In this document: positions 40,293 through 49,082 of the stretch, one piece after another
How positions within the stretch are numbered: position 1 is the first letter of the stretch
Layout of the letters: every line of letters begins with the position of its first letter
NCBI RefSeq assembly: GCF_021026315.1
Contig: NZ_JAJNCX010000004.1
Location: 124,001 to 188,000 of the forward strand
Direction: 5' to 3'
Length of the DNA: 64,000 bases
DNA from: Rhizobium sp. C4
Lineage (GTDB): Bacteria > Pseudomonadota > Alphaproteobacteria > Rhizobiales > Rhizobiaceae
Position numbers and translations under genes: made by a program
Notes under the pieces: model-generated
Told to the model about the DNA's origin: nothing
Database searches by the model: none
What the model saw: only the letters and a program-made list of their open reading frames with translations

Positions 40293-42266
40293 TCAATCCT
40301 TGTAGAGGCTGGAAAGCGGCTTTTTCAGCAGGCTTTCGCGCAGCGTCGAGGGACGGTTGGGGTCGCGGCGAAGCGTGGTGAGGCCGGAGGCTTCCCCCGA
40401 CTGACGGGCGTGTGTGCCGCTGTCGAAACTGTTGTCCGCCCGCAAGGTCTGCACCGGAAAGCGTGCCGGCTCCGGCGCGGAAAGGGGCTCGCGGCCCGGG
40501 AGCATGTCGGCGCTATAGGGCTCAAGCGCGCTTCCGTCATCGATCGACGGCAACTGTTCCACCTGGCGGCGGTTGTTTTCCTCGAAACTCTCCTGGAAGG
40601 CCGAGATGTCGGGGGTGCTCGAAATCTGCCGCATCTGCGCGATGATGCCGCGCAGGTTGATGTTGTCGCCCGCATCCTCGACCTCGGCCACTTCCGAAGA
40701 CGTCGTCTTGGGCAGGTGGATGGCCGGCAGCCGGTCGAATTTCATGCGCATCGGCACGCCGACCGCTTCGCCGAAGGCGATGGCCTCGCCGTTGCCGAGC
40801 GACGAAATGAAGTTCGTGGCCGACATCGAGGTTTCGGGAATGGCCGAACGGATGATGTGCTGGTCGTTCTCGTTGGTCAGCCGCATGGTGAAGACGGTCG
40901 AGCACTGCGACAGGATGGTCTGGTCGAGATCGCCCGGACGCTGCGTCACGATGCCGAGTGCAACGCCGTATTTACGGCCTTCCTTCGCAATGCGCGCGAT
41001 CGACTGGCGGGTCGGGAAGAAGCCGAGACTGGGGTCGGACGGGACGTAGCGATGGGCTTCCTCGCAGACAACCAGCATGTGGATCGCGCCATTCGACCAG
41101 AGGCCGATTTCAAACGCCATGCGCGTCAGAACGGAGGCAACCGAGTTCACGACTTCCGAAGGAATGCCGGACAGCTGGAAAACCGTGATCGGCTTGCCGT
41201 CGCCGGGGATGCGGAAAATGGTCTGGATCGTGTCCATGATCGTGTCGTTGATCGTGTTCGACGAGAACATGAAACGATAACGCGGATCGTTGATGGCGGA
41301 GACGACCCTGAGCTTCAGCGATCGGAGATGCGGCTTTTCGGAGCGGCCCTCGAGCTTGCCGATGCGCTCGTCGATCAGCGCCAGGAGATCGGAGATGCGA
41401 TAGGGGACCGGGGTGTCGGCGGTGATCGAGGAGCGGTCCGACTGGCGGCGCATGAGGCTCGATTCGCCGCGAAACGCCTTCTTGGCCTCGGGGATGAGAT
41501 CGCGCAGCGCATCGACTTCTTCCGGAATGCCCGGCCGGCCGCGGAAGATCACCTCGGTGAACTCTTCCAGCCGCATCAGCCAGAAGGGCAGGTCGAGCCG
41601 TTCGGGATCGATTACGATCGAAAGGTCGGAGAAGGCGGCCGCGAATTCGTTATGCGGGTCAAGGATCAGGATGCGAAGCTTGGGGTCCGACTGCACGGCG
41701 GCGCGCAGCAGCAGCGACACGGCCGAGGATTTGCCGACGCCCGTCGACCCGACGATGGCGAAATGCTTGGAGAGCATGGAGGGGACATGCACCGAGGCGT
41801 CGATGCTGTTGTCCTGCGAGAGCTTGCCGATGACGCAGCTTTCGCCGTTGCGGTTTTTGTAGATGAGCTTCAGGTCGGCCTTGCGGATGCGGTGGGCGAT
41901 CGCGCCGAGATGCGGATAGGTGCTGATCCCGGTGGAGAAGCTCTCGCCGCCTTCGTCATCGACGGCCACTTCGCCCATCAGTTCGACTTCGACACGAAAG
42001 ACGTTGTCGATGCCCGGAAACCAGGACTTGTTGTCGGTCTGCATGGAATCGACCAGCGCCACGACGCGGTTCTTGCCGACGCTGATGGATATGAGGCGAC
42101 CGACCGACCAGCGTTCGGTCAGGTCCGTGGTGCCGCTTTCGATGATGGCGGCAATGGTCGCGCGCGCGCCGCTGCAGGCCACGACATGCCCAAGCAGACG
42201 GTCGCCTGGAGCGTCTGCATCTCTGCGTTCTGCGGCGGACGTCGCCGAACCTTTATCCATCATCAT
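40293..42266 (-). CDS. HerA-family FtsK-like ATPase (DUF87)
   Basis: A 657-residue hexameric-type ATPase. An N-terminal HAS-barrel region (residues 20-110) precedes the motor: Walker A VGSTGVGKSS (Lys179), Walker B MLVVCEEAHRY, and the arginine-finger region GVALGIVTQRPGDLD. The C-terminal 150 residues are low-complexity. HerA works with NurA nuclease in archaeal end resection; many bacterial homologues stand alone or pair with Sir2 or other nucleases for defence. No nuclease gene adjoins this one, so its role is open. Confidence 0.88.
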   Translation of the reverse strand: MMMDKGSATSAAERRDADAPGDRLLGHVVACSGARATIAAIIESGTTDLTERWSVGRLISISVGKNRVVALVDSMQTDNKSWFPGIDNVFRVEVELMGEVAVDDEGGESFSTGISTYPHLGAIAHRIRKADLKLIYKNRNGESCVIGKLSQDNSIDASVHVPSMLSKHFAIVGSTGVGKSSAVSLLLRAAVQSDPKLRILILDPHNEFAAAFSDLSIVIDPERLDLPFWLMRLEEFTEVIFRGRPGIPEEVDALRDLIPEAKKAFRGESSLMRRQSDRSSITADTPVPYRISDLLALIDERIGKLEGRSEKPHLRSLKLRVVSAINDPRYRFMFSSNTINDTIMDTIQTIFRIPGDGKPITVFQLSGIPSEVVNSVASVLTRMAFEIGLWSNGAIHMLVVCEEAHRYVPSDPSLGFFPTRQSIARIAKEGRKYGVALGIVTQRPGDLDQTILSQCSTVFTMRLTNENDQHIIRSAIPETSMSATNFISSLGNGEAIAFGEAVGVPMRMKFDRLPAIHLPKTTSSEVAEVEDAGDNINLRGIIAQMRQISSTPDISAFQESFEENNRRQVEQLPSIDDGSALEPYSADMLPGREPLSAPEPARFPVQTLRADNSFDSGTHARQSGEASGLTTLRRDPNRPSTLRESLLKKPLSSLYKD

Positions 42267-42353
42267 TCCAACTTTCGCTCGAACCGCGAGTTTAAGGCAT
42301 CAGTCTTAATGCGAGGTTTCCCGTTTGGCGTAGTTTTTTCCCGTTGCGGGGCG

Positions 42354-42382
42354 TTGACGCCCTGCATCTTTGCCGTTAACAC
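42354..42382 (+). promoter_or_regulatory. ilvIH promoter
   Basis: TTGACG (42354-42359), 17-base spacer, TAACAC (42377-42382). The predicted transcript starts at or next to the leader-peptide ATG at 42391, implying leaderless translation of the leader. Confidence 0.6.
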
Positions 42383-42390
42383 TCCGTTCC

Positions 42391-42447
42391 ATGACAAACA
42401 TGATTTCTCTTATCGTGGTGGGACGGCGCATGGGCAGGATGGTGTAA
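42391..42447 (+). CDS. ilv leader peptide
   Basis: An 18-residue frame, MTNMISLIVVGRRMGRMV, contains Ile, Leu, Ile, Val, Val in a six-residue run, the hallmark of branched-chain amino-acid attenuation. It lies 114 bases before the acetolactate synthase gene and is followed by alternative hairpins and a terminator. Ribosome stalling on the run when branched-chain aminoacyl-tRNA is scarce would favour read-through. Confidence 0.8.
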   Translation: MTNMISLIVVGRRMGRMV

Positions 42448-42508
42448 CCATCCGGCGATAGCCACCCATGCGCTAAACACAGGCTCCTCCAAGGGGCCTT
42501 TTTTTATG
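42426..42508 (+). promoter_or_regulatory. ilvIH transcription attenuator
   Basis: Outer arms GCGCATGGG (42426-42434) and CCCATGCGC (42465-42473) enclose an inner hairpin GGATGG (42437-42442) and CCATCC (42448-42453). A terminator hairpin AGGCTCC/GGGGCCT with a run of seven T follows at 42481-42507. Position of the ribosome on the leader peptide would decide which structure forms. Confidence 0.75.
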
Positions 42509-42560
42509 CCCTAAAACACGCTAGACACCCCGCAAAACCAAGCAAAACGGAACAAGGACG

Positions 42561-44351
42561 ATGACGGGTAAGGACACTCAGAACGACGGGAAGATGACCG
42601 GGGCGGAGATCGTTCTCCGTGCGCTGAAGGACAATGGCGTCGAGCACATCTTCGGCTATCCCGGCGGCGCCGTGCTGCCGATCTATGACGAGATCTTCCA
42701 GCAGGAGGACATCCAGCACATTCTCGTGCGTCACGAGCAGGGCGCCGGCCATGCAGCCGAGGGCTATGCACGCGCAACCGGCAAGCCCGGTGTCATGCTG
42801 GTCACTTCCGGTCCGGGTGCCACCAATGCGGTCACGCCGCTGCAGGACGCTTTGATGGACAGCATCCCACTCGTCTGCCTGTCCGGCCAGGTTCCGACCA
42901 CGCTGATCGGTTCGGATGCCTTCCAGGAATGCGATACGGTCGGCATCACGCGGCCCTGCACCAAGCACAACTGGCTGGTCAAGGACGTCAACGATCTGGC
43001 CGCCACCATCCATGAGGCCTTCCGCATTGCAACGACCGGCCGTCCCGGCCCGGTTGTCGTCGATATCCCGAAGGATGTTCAGTTCGCCACCGGCACCTAT
43101 ACGCCGCCGTCCGCTACCCAGCCGAAGGGCAATTACAAGCCGAAGATGCAGGGCGATCTCGATCGCATCCGCGCGGCTGTCGAGCTGATGGCAAATGCGC
43201 GTCGTCCGATCATCTATTCGGGCGGCGGTGTCGTCAATTCCGGGCCGGAAGCCTCGCAGCTCCTGCGCGAACTGGTCGAGCTCACCGGCTTCCCGATCAC
43301 CTCGACGCTGATGGGGCTGGGTTCCTATCCGGCTTCGGGCAAGAACTGGCTCGGCATGCTCGGCATGCACGGCACCTACGAAGCGAACATGGCGATGCAT
43401 GATTGCGACGTCATGGTCTGCATCGGCGCGCGTTTCGACGACCGTATCACCGGCCGTCTGAATGCCTTCTCGCCGAATTCGAAGAAGATCCATATCGATA
43501 TCGACCCGTCCTCGGTCAACAAGACGGTTCGCGTCGATGTTCCGATCATCGGCGATGTCGGCCGGGTTCTGGAAGACATGGTTCGCTTGTGGCGCGCCAC
43601 CGCCAACAAGGCCGACAAGTCGCATCTCAAGGACTGGTGGGACGACATTACCCGCTGGCGCGCCCGCAATTCGCTCGCCTATCGGCCGAATGACGATGTC
43701 ATCATGCCGCAATATGCGATCCAGCGGCTCTATGAGAAGACGAAGCATCTCGACACCTACATCACGACCGAAGTCGGTCAGCACCAGATGTGGGCGGCGC
43801 AGTTCTACGGCTTTGAAAAGCCCAACCGCTGGATGACCTCGGGCGGCCTCGGCACGATGGGCTACGGCCTGCCGGCAGCACTCGGCGCGCAGATCGCGCA
43901 TCCGGAAAGCCTCGTCATCGACATTGCGGGCGACGCGTCGGTGCAGATGACCATGCAGGAAATGTCTTCGGCGGTTCAGTATAACGCGCCGATCAAGATC
44001 TTCATCCTGAACAACCAGTATATGGGCATGGTCCGCCAGTGGCAGCAGCTGTTGCATGGCAACCGTCTGTCGAACTCGTACACGGAAGCGATGCCCGATT
44101 TCGTGCTGATGGCGCAGGCCTTCGGCGCGCATGGCATCCGCTGCGAAAAGCCGGGCGATCTCGACGACGCGATCCAGGAAATGATCGACGTGAAGAAGCC
44201 GGTTCTGTTCGATTGCCGCGTGGCAAACCTCGCCAACTGCTTCCCGATGATCCCGTCCGGCAAGGCGCATAACGAAATGCTGCTCCCCGACGAGGCCACC
44301 GACGAAGCCGTTGCCAACGCCATCGACGCCAAGGGCCGCCAGCTCGTCTGA
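42561..44351 (+). CDS. ilvI: Acetolactate synthase, large (catalytic) subunit
   Basis: A 596-residue thiamine-diphosphate enzyme that makes acetolactate or acetohydroxybutyrate, the first common step of valine, leucine and isoleucine synthesis. Catalytic Glu59 lies in RHEQGAGHAAEGYA; the FAD region and the ThDP motif GDASVQMTMQEM to FILNN are complete. It pairs with the regulatory subunit 21 bases downstream and is controlled by the leader and attenuator upstream. Confidence 0.96.
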   Translation: MTGKDTQNDGKMTGAEIVLRALKDNGVEHIFGYPGGAVLPIYDEIFQQEDIQHILVRHEQGAGHAAEGYARATGKPGVMLVTSGPGATNAVTPLQDALMDSIPLVCLSGQVPTTLIGSDAFQECDTVGITRPCTKHNWLVKDVNDLAATIHEAFRIATTGRPGPVVVDIPKDVQFATGTYTPPSATQPKGNYKPKMQGDLDRIRAAVELMANARRPIIYSGGGVVNSGPEASQLLRELVELTGFPITSTLMGLGSYPASGKNWLGMLGMHGTYEANMAMHDCDVMVCIGARFDDRITGRLNAFSPNSKKIHIDIDPSSVNKTVRVDVPIIGDVGRVLEDMVRLWRATANKADKSHLKDWWDDITRWRARNSLAYRPNDDVIMPQYAIQRLYEKTKHLDTYITTEVGQHQMWAAQFYGFEKPNRWMTSGGLGTMGYGLPAALGAQIAHPESLVIDIAGDASVQMTMQEMSSAVQYNAPIKIFILNNQYMGMVRQWQQLLHGNRLSNSYTEAMPDFVLMAQAFGAHGIRCEKPGDLDDAIQEMIDVKKPVLFDCRVANLANCFPMIPSGKAHNEMLLPDEATDEAVANAIDAKGRQLV

Positions 44352-44372
44352 CGAATAGGAAGGACAAGGATC

Positions 44373-44945
44373 ATGAACGCACACCTACAACCGACCGGCT
44401 CCGCCTATTTCATCGACAAGGAAACGCAGGCCGTTGAAAACCACACGCTTTCGGTACTCGTCACCAACGAGCCGGGCGTGCTTGCCCGCGTCATCGGCCT
44501 CTTCTCGGGCCGTGGCTACAATATCGAAAGCCTGACGGTTTCCGAGACGGAGCATGAGGCACACCTGTCGCGCATCACCATCGTGACGCGCGGCACGCCG
44601 CATGTTCTGGAGCAGATCAAGGCGCAGCTGGAGCGCATCGTGCCGGTTCACCGCGTCGTGGACCTCACGGTTCGCGCGCTGGAACTCGGCTCGGATCGTC
44701 CGGTCGAACGCGAACTGGCGCTGATCAAGGTTGCGGGTTCCGGCGAGGCGCGCGTCGAGGCGCTGCGTCTGGCAGAAGCCTTCCGCGCCAAGGTGATCGA
44801 CGCCACCGTCGGCCATTTCATCTTCGAAATCACCGGCAAGCCGTCGAAGATCGACCAGTTCATCTCCATCATGAAGCCGATGGGCCTGATCGAGGTCTGC
44901 CGGACGGGCATTGCGGCGCTCAACCGCGGCCCGCAGGGCATGTGA
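44373..44945 (+). CDS. ilvH: Acetolactate synthase, small (regulatory) subunit
   Basis: A 190-residue protein with an N-terminal ACT domain (SVLVTNEPGVLARVIGLFSGRGYNIESL, given here in two parts: SVLVTNEPGVLARV and FSGRGYNIESL) that binds valine and feedback-inhibits the enzyme, and a C-terminal regulatory domain (residues 95-190). Length fits IlvH. Co-transcribed with ilvI and followed by a terminator. Confidence 0.95.
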   Translation: MNAHLQPTGSAYFIDKETQAVENHTLSVLVTNEPGVLARVIGLFSGRGYNIESLTVSETEHEAHLSRITIVTRGTPHVLEQIKAQLERIVPVHRVVDLTVRALELGSDRPVERELALIKVAGSGEARVEALRLAEAFRAKVIDATVGHFIFEITGKPSKIDQFISIMKPMGLIEVCRTGIAALNRGPQGM

Positions 44946-44978
44946 CAGCGCGGAAACGCCTTTCAGATGTTTACTTTG

Positions 44979-45003
44979 ATCCCCGGCTTGTCCGGGGATT
45001 ATT
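44979..45003 (+). terminator. Terminator of the ilvIH operon
   Basis: ATCCCCGG and CCGGGGAT form a hairpin followed by TATTTGTTTG, 34 bases after the ilvH stop. Confidence 0.8.
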
Positions 45004-45133
45004 TGTTTGGGGCTATGGTCTCATCTGTCGTCGGTGTCCAAAGACACGTGCTTGTCGTATATGCTCGATAAAGCCTCGGGCACGACACTGATGGGGATGG
45101 CCGAGCATCATGGCCTTAGGGTAAAGGGTGAAC

Positions 45134-46336
45134 ATGACAGTCCGTGATAGCGCTTCCGCCCGCGCCGGCGAGGTCTTCACCACCTTTCTCAAACTCGGGC
45201 TCACCTCCTTCGGCGGGCCGATCGCGCATCTCGGTTATTTCCGGGACGAACTGGTTTTACGTCGACGCTGGATCGATGAGGCGCGCTATGGGGAGATCGT
45301 GGCGCTCTGCCAGTTTCTGCCCGGGCCGGCGTCCAGCCAGGTCGGGTTCTGTCTCGGCCTGTTGCGGGGAGGGCCGCTTGGGGCGCTCGCGGCCTGGACG
45401 GCCTTCACGTTGCCTTCGGCGCTGCTTCTCATCCTCTTTGCCTATGGGGCCGCGTCCTTTGGTGGACCGGTGGAGGCGGGCATTCTGCATGGGCTGAAGC
45501 TGGTCGCTGTCGCGGTTGTCGCGCAGGCGGTTTATGGCATGGCCAAAAGCCTGACGCCGGATAGGACGCGGGCGGGGATCGCGCTTGTTGCGGTGCTGAT
45601 CGTCACCTTCATGGCGAGTGCCGTCGGGCAGGTGGCGGCGATTGCCGTTGGCGCCGTGGCAGGGCTCATTCTCTGCCAGCAGGCAGGCGCGGGGCAGGTC
45701 GGGCATCTCACGGTGCCGATTTCGCGACAGTTCGGTATGGGCTGTCTGGTGGCGTTTTTCGCGCTGCTGATCCTGCTGCCGCTCTGGGCTTCGATGAGTG
45801 GCTCGGGGAATGTCGTTCTCTTCGATGCCTTCTATCGTTCCGGCGCACTGGTCTTTGGCGGCGGGCATGTCGTGTTGCCGCTTCTGAAGGCGGAGATTGT
45901 CGACAAGGGCTGGCTTTCGAACGATGTGTTTCTGGCGGGCTATGGTGCGGCGCAGGCCGTGCCCGGACCGCTCTTTACCTTCGCCGCCTATCTGGGCGCG
46001 GCCATCGGGCAGGCGACGGGCGATCTTTCGAGTGCCGCCGTGGCGCTGGTCGCGATCTTTCTGCCTGGTCTCCTGCTGGTGACAGGCGTGCTGCCCTTCT
46101 GGGAAATCCTGCGGAAGCGGCAGGATGCGCAGGCCGCGATGCGCGGTGCAAACGCGGCCGTGGTCGGCATTCTGGGGGCGGCGCTCTACAATCCGGTCTG
46201 GACGAGCGCCGTGCTGTCGCCCGCCGATTTCGCCTTCGCGCTTGCCGGGTTTCTCGGGCTCACCATGTGGAAACTGCCGCCCTGGGTGGTGGTGATCGCC
46301 CTGCCTCTGGCGGTGCTGGGGATCGGCCTGATCTGA
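45134..46336 (+). CDS. chrA: Chromate efflux transporter ChrA
   Basis: A 400-residue two-domain CHR protein with about ten to twelve membrane helices. Each half has a signature: FGGPIAHLGYFRDELV and LPGPASSQVGF in the N half, FGGGHVVLPLLKAEIV and VPGPLFTFAAYLG in the C half. It exports chromate, or a related anion, from the cytoplasm. The ATG at 45134 has AAGGGTG upstream; a GTG two codons earlier is less likely. No chrB regulator adjoins it. Confidence 0.92.
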   Translation: MTVRDSASARAGEVFTTFLKLGLTSFGGPIAHLGYFRDELVLRRRWIDEARYGEIVALCQFLPGPASSQVGFCLGLLRGGPLGALAAWTAFTLPSALLLILFAYGAASFGGPVEAGILHGLKLVAVAVVAQAVYGMAKSLTPDRTRAGIALVAVLIVTFMASAVGQVAAIAVGAVAGLILCQQAGAGQVGHLTVPISRQFGMGCLVAFFALLILLPLWASMSGSGNVVLFDAFYRSGALVFGGGHVVLPLLKAEIVDKGWLSNDVFLAGYGAAQAVPGPLFTFAAYLGAAIGQATGDLSSAAVALVAIFLPGLLLVTGVLPFWEILRKRQDAQAAMRGANAAVVGILGAALYNPVWTSAVLSPADFAFALAGFLGLTMWKLPPWVVVIALPLAVLGIGLI

Positions 46337-46350
46337 ACTGTCGCTTCTTG

Positions 46351-46379
46351 TTGACTGGGAAACCAAATCCAGATAGTTT
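46351..46379 (+). promoter_or_regulatory. Promoter of the MarR-type regulator
   Basis: TTGACT and TAGTTT with a 17-base spacer end 23 bases before the start codon at 46403. Confidence 0.55.
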
Positions 46380-46402
46380 CTTAGTCAATCAATGAGGTTT
46401 CC

Positions 46403-46855
46403 ATGTCCGACATTTCCGATCTGACCGCCCATACGGGCTACTGGATGCGCATGATTTCCAATGCCGTGTCGCAGGACTTTGCGCGTCGGGTGGCGGGCGA
46501 GGGCGTGACGGTGGCCGAATGGGTGTTCCTGCGGGCGCTTTACGATGAGCCATCGCTTTCGCCGACGCTGCTGGCGGAGAAGATGGGCATGACCAAGGGT
46601 GCGATCAGCAAGCTTGCCGAGCGGCTGATCGAGAAGGGTCTCGTCACCCGGGCCGAGGACGAAAAGGATCGCCGCGCGCATCATCTGGCACTGTCGGCGG
46701 AGGGCAGGGCCAAGGTGCCGCAGCTTGCTGCGCATGCCGATGCCAATGACGCCGAGGCCTTCGCGGTTCTCTCGGCTGAGGAACATGCCCAACTCGACCG
46801 GCTGCTGAAGGCCTTGGCCGAGCGGCGAGGGCTCTCCTCGATACCGATCGACTGA
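46403..46855 (+). CDS. MarR-family transcriptional regulator
   Basis: A 150-residue regulator with a winged helix: LSPTLLAEKMGMTKGAISKL as the DNA-reading helices and VTRAEDEKDRRAHHLALSAEG as the wing. MarR proteins usually repress a neighbouring operon and release DNA on binding a phenolic or oxidant signal. It is followed 36 bases later by a DUF1398 gene in the same direction, a likely target. Confidence 0.9.
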   Translation: MSDISDLTAHTGYWMRMISNAVSQDFARRVAGEGVTVAEWVFLRALYDEPSLSPTLLAEKMGMTKGAISKLAERLIEKGLVTRAEDEKDRRAHHLALSAEGRAKVPQLAAHADANDAEAFAVLSAEEHAQLDRLLKALAERRGLSSIPID

Positions 46856-46891
46856 GCCGAACCCACATCACACCAGAACAGGAGACCCGCC

Positions 46892-47293
46892 ATGGACGCG
46901 GACCATATTGCCGTTGCCGAAACATGCCTACACGCCGCCCATGACGGCACATTGAGCTTCCCCGAAATCGTCGGCCGCCTGATCGGCGCTGGCTTCGAGG
47001 GCTATACGGTCGATTATCGTGCCGACAGCCAGACCTATTATCTGCCTTCCGGCGAGCATGTGACCCTGCCGATGCCGGCTTCGCCGGGCACGGTCGAGGC
47101 CGTCTTCGATGCGGAGGGCGTCGAGCGCATGGTGCGCTGGGCGCAATCGGGTGCTGCCGACTACACCTATGCCGGCTTTTCGGAAGGCGCCAAGAAAGCC
47201 GGCTGCGCCGGCTATCTCGTCTCCTTCTCAGGTCGCCGTGTCGTCTATTTCGGACGCACTGCGGAGACGCATGTGGAGCATTTTCCGAGTTAA
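46892..47293 (+). CDS. DUF1398 family protein
   Basis: A 133-residue protein (DHIAVAETCLHAAHDGTLSF, GFEGYTVDYRADSQTYYLPS, THVEHFPS) matching DUF1398 (YbcV-like), whose function is unknown. Probably cytoplasmic and in an operon with the MarR gene. It ends 4 bases from the convergent pit gene. Confidence 0.85.
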   Translation: MDADHIAVAETCLHAAHDGTLSFPEIVGRLIGAGFEGYTVDYRADSQTYYLPSGEHVTLPMPASPGTVEAVFDAEGVERMVRWAQSGAADYTYAGFSEGAKKAGCAGYLVSFSGRRVVYFGRTAETHVEHFPS

Positions 47294-47297
47294 GCGA

Positions 47298-48302
47298 TTA
47301 CCCCACCAACCCCGCAACCCAATAGCTCACCGCCGCAATCACGCCGGCGGCGGGCATGGTGACGATCCAGGCGATGACGATATTGCCGGCCAGGCCCCAG
47401 CGCACGGCAGAGACGCGGCGGGCCGCGCCGACGCCGACGATGGCGCCGGTGATGGTGTGGGTGGTCGAAACGGGGATGCCGAGCCAGGTGGCGCCGAATA
47501 GGGTCAGCGCGCCGCCGGTTTCGGCGCAGAAGCCCTGCATCGGGTTCAGCCGGGTGATCTTCGAGCCCATCGTGTGCACGATGCGCCAGCCGCCGAACAG
47601 CGTGCCGAGCGCCATGGCCGACTGGCAGGTCAGCACCACCCAGAGCGGCACATAGAAGGTCGAGCCCAGATGGCCCTGGCTGTAGAGCAGAATGGCGATG
47701 ATGCCCATCGTCTTTTGCGCGTCATTGCCGCCATGGCCGAGCGAGTAGAGCGAGGCGGAGACGAACTGCATGAAGCGGAACGTCTTGTCCACCGCGAACG
47801 GCGTCTGGCGGACGAAGATCCATGAGACGATGAGGATGAGGACCAGCGCCAGCAGGAAGCCGATGGCCGGCGACAGGAAAATGGCGGCAATCGTCTTGTT
47901 GAGCCCGCCCCAGACGACGGAATGAAAGCCCGCCTTGGCCCAGCCTGCGCCGACAAGGCCGCCGACCAGTGCATGCGACGAGCTCGACGGGATGCCGAAG
48001 ACCCAGGTGACGATGTTCCAGACGATGGCGCCCATGAGGGCCGCAAAGATCAGCTGCGGCGTGACGATGCCGGGGTCGATGATGCCGGTGCCGAGCGTGT
48101 TGGCGACATGCAGGCCGAAGAACAGGAAGGCGATGAAATTGAAGAAGGCCGCCCAGGCGACCGCATATTGCGGGCGCAGGACGCGGGTGGATACGATCGT
48201 GGCAATCGAGTTTGCCGCGTCATGCAGGCCGTTGAGGAAGTCGAAGAACAGCGCCACGGCAATGAGGGCGACGAGCGGCAGGAGGGCGAGCGAGGCGTCC
48301 AT
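47298..48302 (-). CDS. pit: Low-affinity inorganic phosphate transporter
   Basis: A 334-residue PHO4/PiT permease with about eight to ten membrane helices and the duplicated signature: FDFLNGLHDAANSIATIV in the N half and SLGHGGNDAQKTMGII in the C half; GIPVSTTHTITGAIVGVG is also typical. It imports phosphate with a cation. It starts immediately after the DUF47 stop (ATG overlap), an orfA-pit operon as in Sinorhizobium. Confidence 0.94.
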   Translation of the reverse strand: MDASLALLPLVALIAVALFFDFLNGLHDAANSIATIVSTRVLRPQYAVAWAAFFNFIAFLFFGLHVANTLGTGIIDPGIVTPQLIFAALMGAIVWNIVTWVFGIPSSSSHALVGGLVGAGWAKAGFHSVVWGGLNKTIAAIFLSPAIGFLLALVLILIVSWIFVRQTPFAVDKTFRFMQFVSASLYSLGHGGNDAQKTMGIIAILLYSQGHLGSTFYVPLWVVLTCQSAMALGTLFGGWRIVHTMGSKITRLNPMQGFCAETGGALTLFGATWLGIPVSTTHTITGAIVGVGAARRVSAVRWGLAGNIVIAWIVTMPAAGVIAAVSYWVAGLVG

Positions 48303-48946
48303 CAGACATTCTCGATCAGGATGCCGCTGATCTCATTGGCAACGTCTTCGAAGCGGTCGAAGATCTTTTCGAGATTGCCGTAAAGCTCGCTGCCGACCAT
48401 GTAGGCCATGGCATTGCCGCTGGCGCCGTGGCGGCGATAGAGGTCCTTCAGGCCCTGTTCGTGCAGTTCATCCGAGCGGCCTTCGACGCGGGTCACTTCC
48501 TCGGCAATCGCCGAGAGGCGGTGGGCGTTGGCGCCCATCTTGTCGAGAAGCGGAACGGCCTCGGCCAGGAGATGCGCGGCCTTGACGATGCCCTGACCCA
48601 TTTCCTGCATCAGCGGATCGAAGCTCGTCTGTTCGAAGAGGCGGATGGTCTTCACCGTCTTGTGCATCATGTCGACGGCATCATCCATGGACTGGATGAG
48701 ATCCTTGATGTCGCCACGATCGAAGGGGGTGATGAAGCTGCGGCGCACGGCGAGCAGCACTTCGCGGGTGATGTCGTCGGCGTCGTTTTCCAATGCGACG
48801 ATGCGGGCGCAATTGCCCTCGACATCCTCGCCCTTGAGTAGCCGTTCAAGCGCCTCGGCCGCGCCGACAACCGTCTTCGAATTGCGGACGAACATGTCGA
48901 AGAACTTGTCTTCCCTCGGCATCAGCTTGCGGAACAAACCCATCAT
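48302..48946 (-). CDS. DUF47 (PhoU-like) protein, OrfA of orfA-pit
   Basis: A 214-residue all-helical PhoU-like protein starting MMGLFRKLMPREDKFFDMF, the DUF47 N terminus. It probably modulates the phosphate permease translated from the next, overlapping gene. The frame is open to 49054, but AGGAAGGG sits 9 bases before the ATG at 48946 and the extra residues are not conserved. A PHO box lies 66 bases upstream. Confidence 0.9.
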   Translation of the reverse strand: MMGLFRKLMPREDKFFDMFVRNSKTVVGAAEALERLLKGEDVEGNCARIVALENDADDITREVLLAVRRSFITPFDRGDIKDLIQSMDDAVDMMHKTVKTIRLFEQTSFDPLMQEMGQGIVKAAHLLAEAVPLLDKMGANAHRLSAIAEEVTRVEGRSDELHEQGLKDLYRRHGASGNAMAYMVGSELYGNLEKIFDRFEDVANEISGILIENV

Positions 48947-49011
48947 GGTCGCGGCCCTTCCTGTGAGCGTCTTGATGTGAACATCTTGTTGTGGACATGC
49001 ATTTGTGATCA

Positions 49012-49029
49012 CTGTCACAAAACTGTCAT
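49012..49029. promoter_or_regulatory. PHO box (PhoB binding site)
   Basis: CTGTCACAAAACTGTCAT consists of two direct 7-bp PhoB half-sites (CTGTCAC, CTGTCAT) with a 4-bp AT-rich spacer, a near-perfect consensus. It lies between the divergent DUF47-pit operon and the Nudix gene and could control either. In Sinorhizobium the orfA-pit operon is repressed by PhoB when phosphate is scarce. Confidence 0.85.
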
Positions 49030-49082
49030 ATATTCCCGCAGGCAATTGCTCCAAAAAGCAAATTTTGACAATCTCGGTTCTG

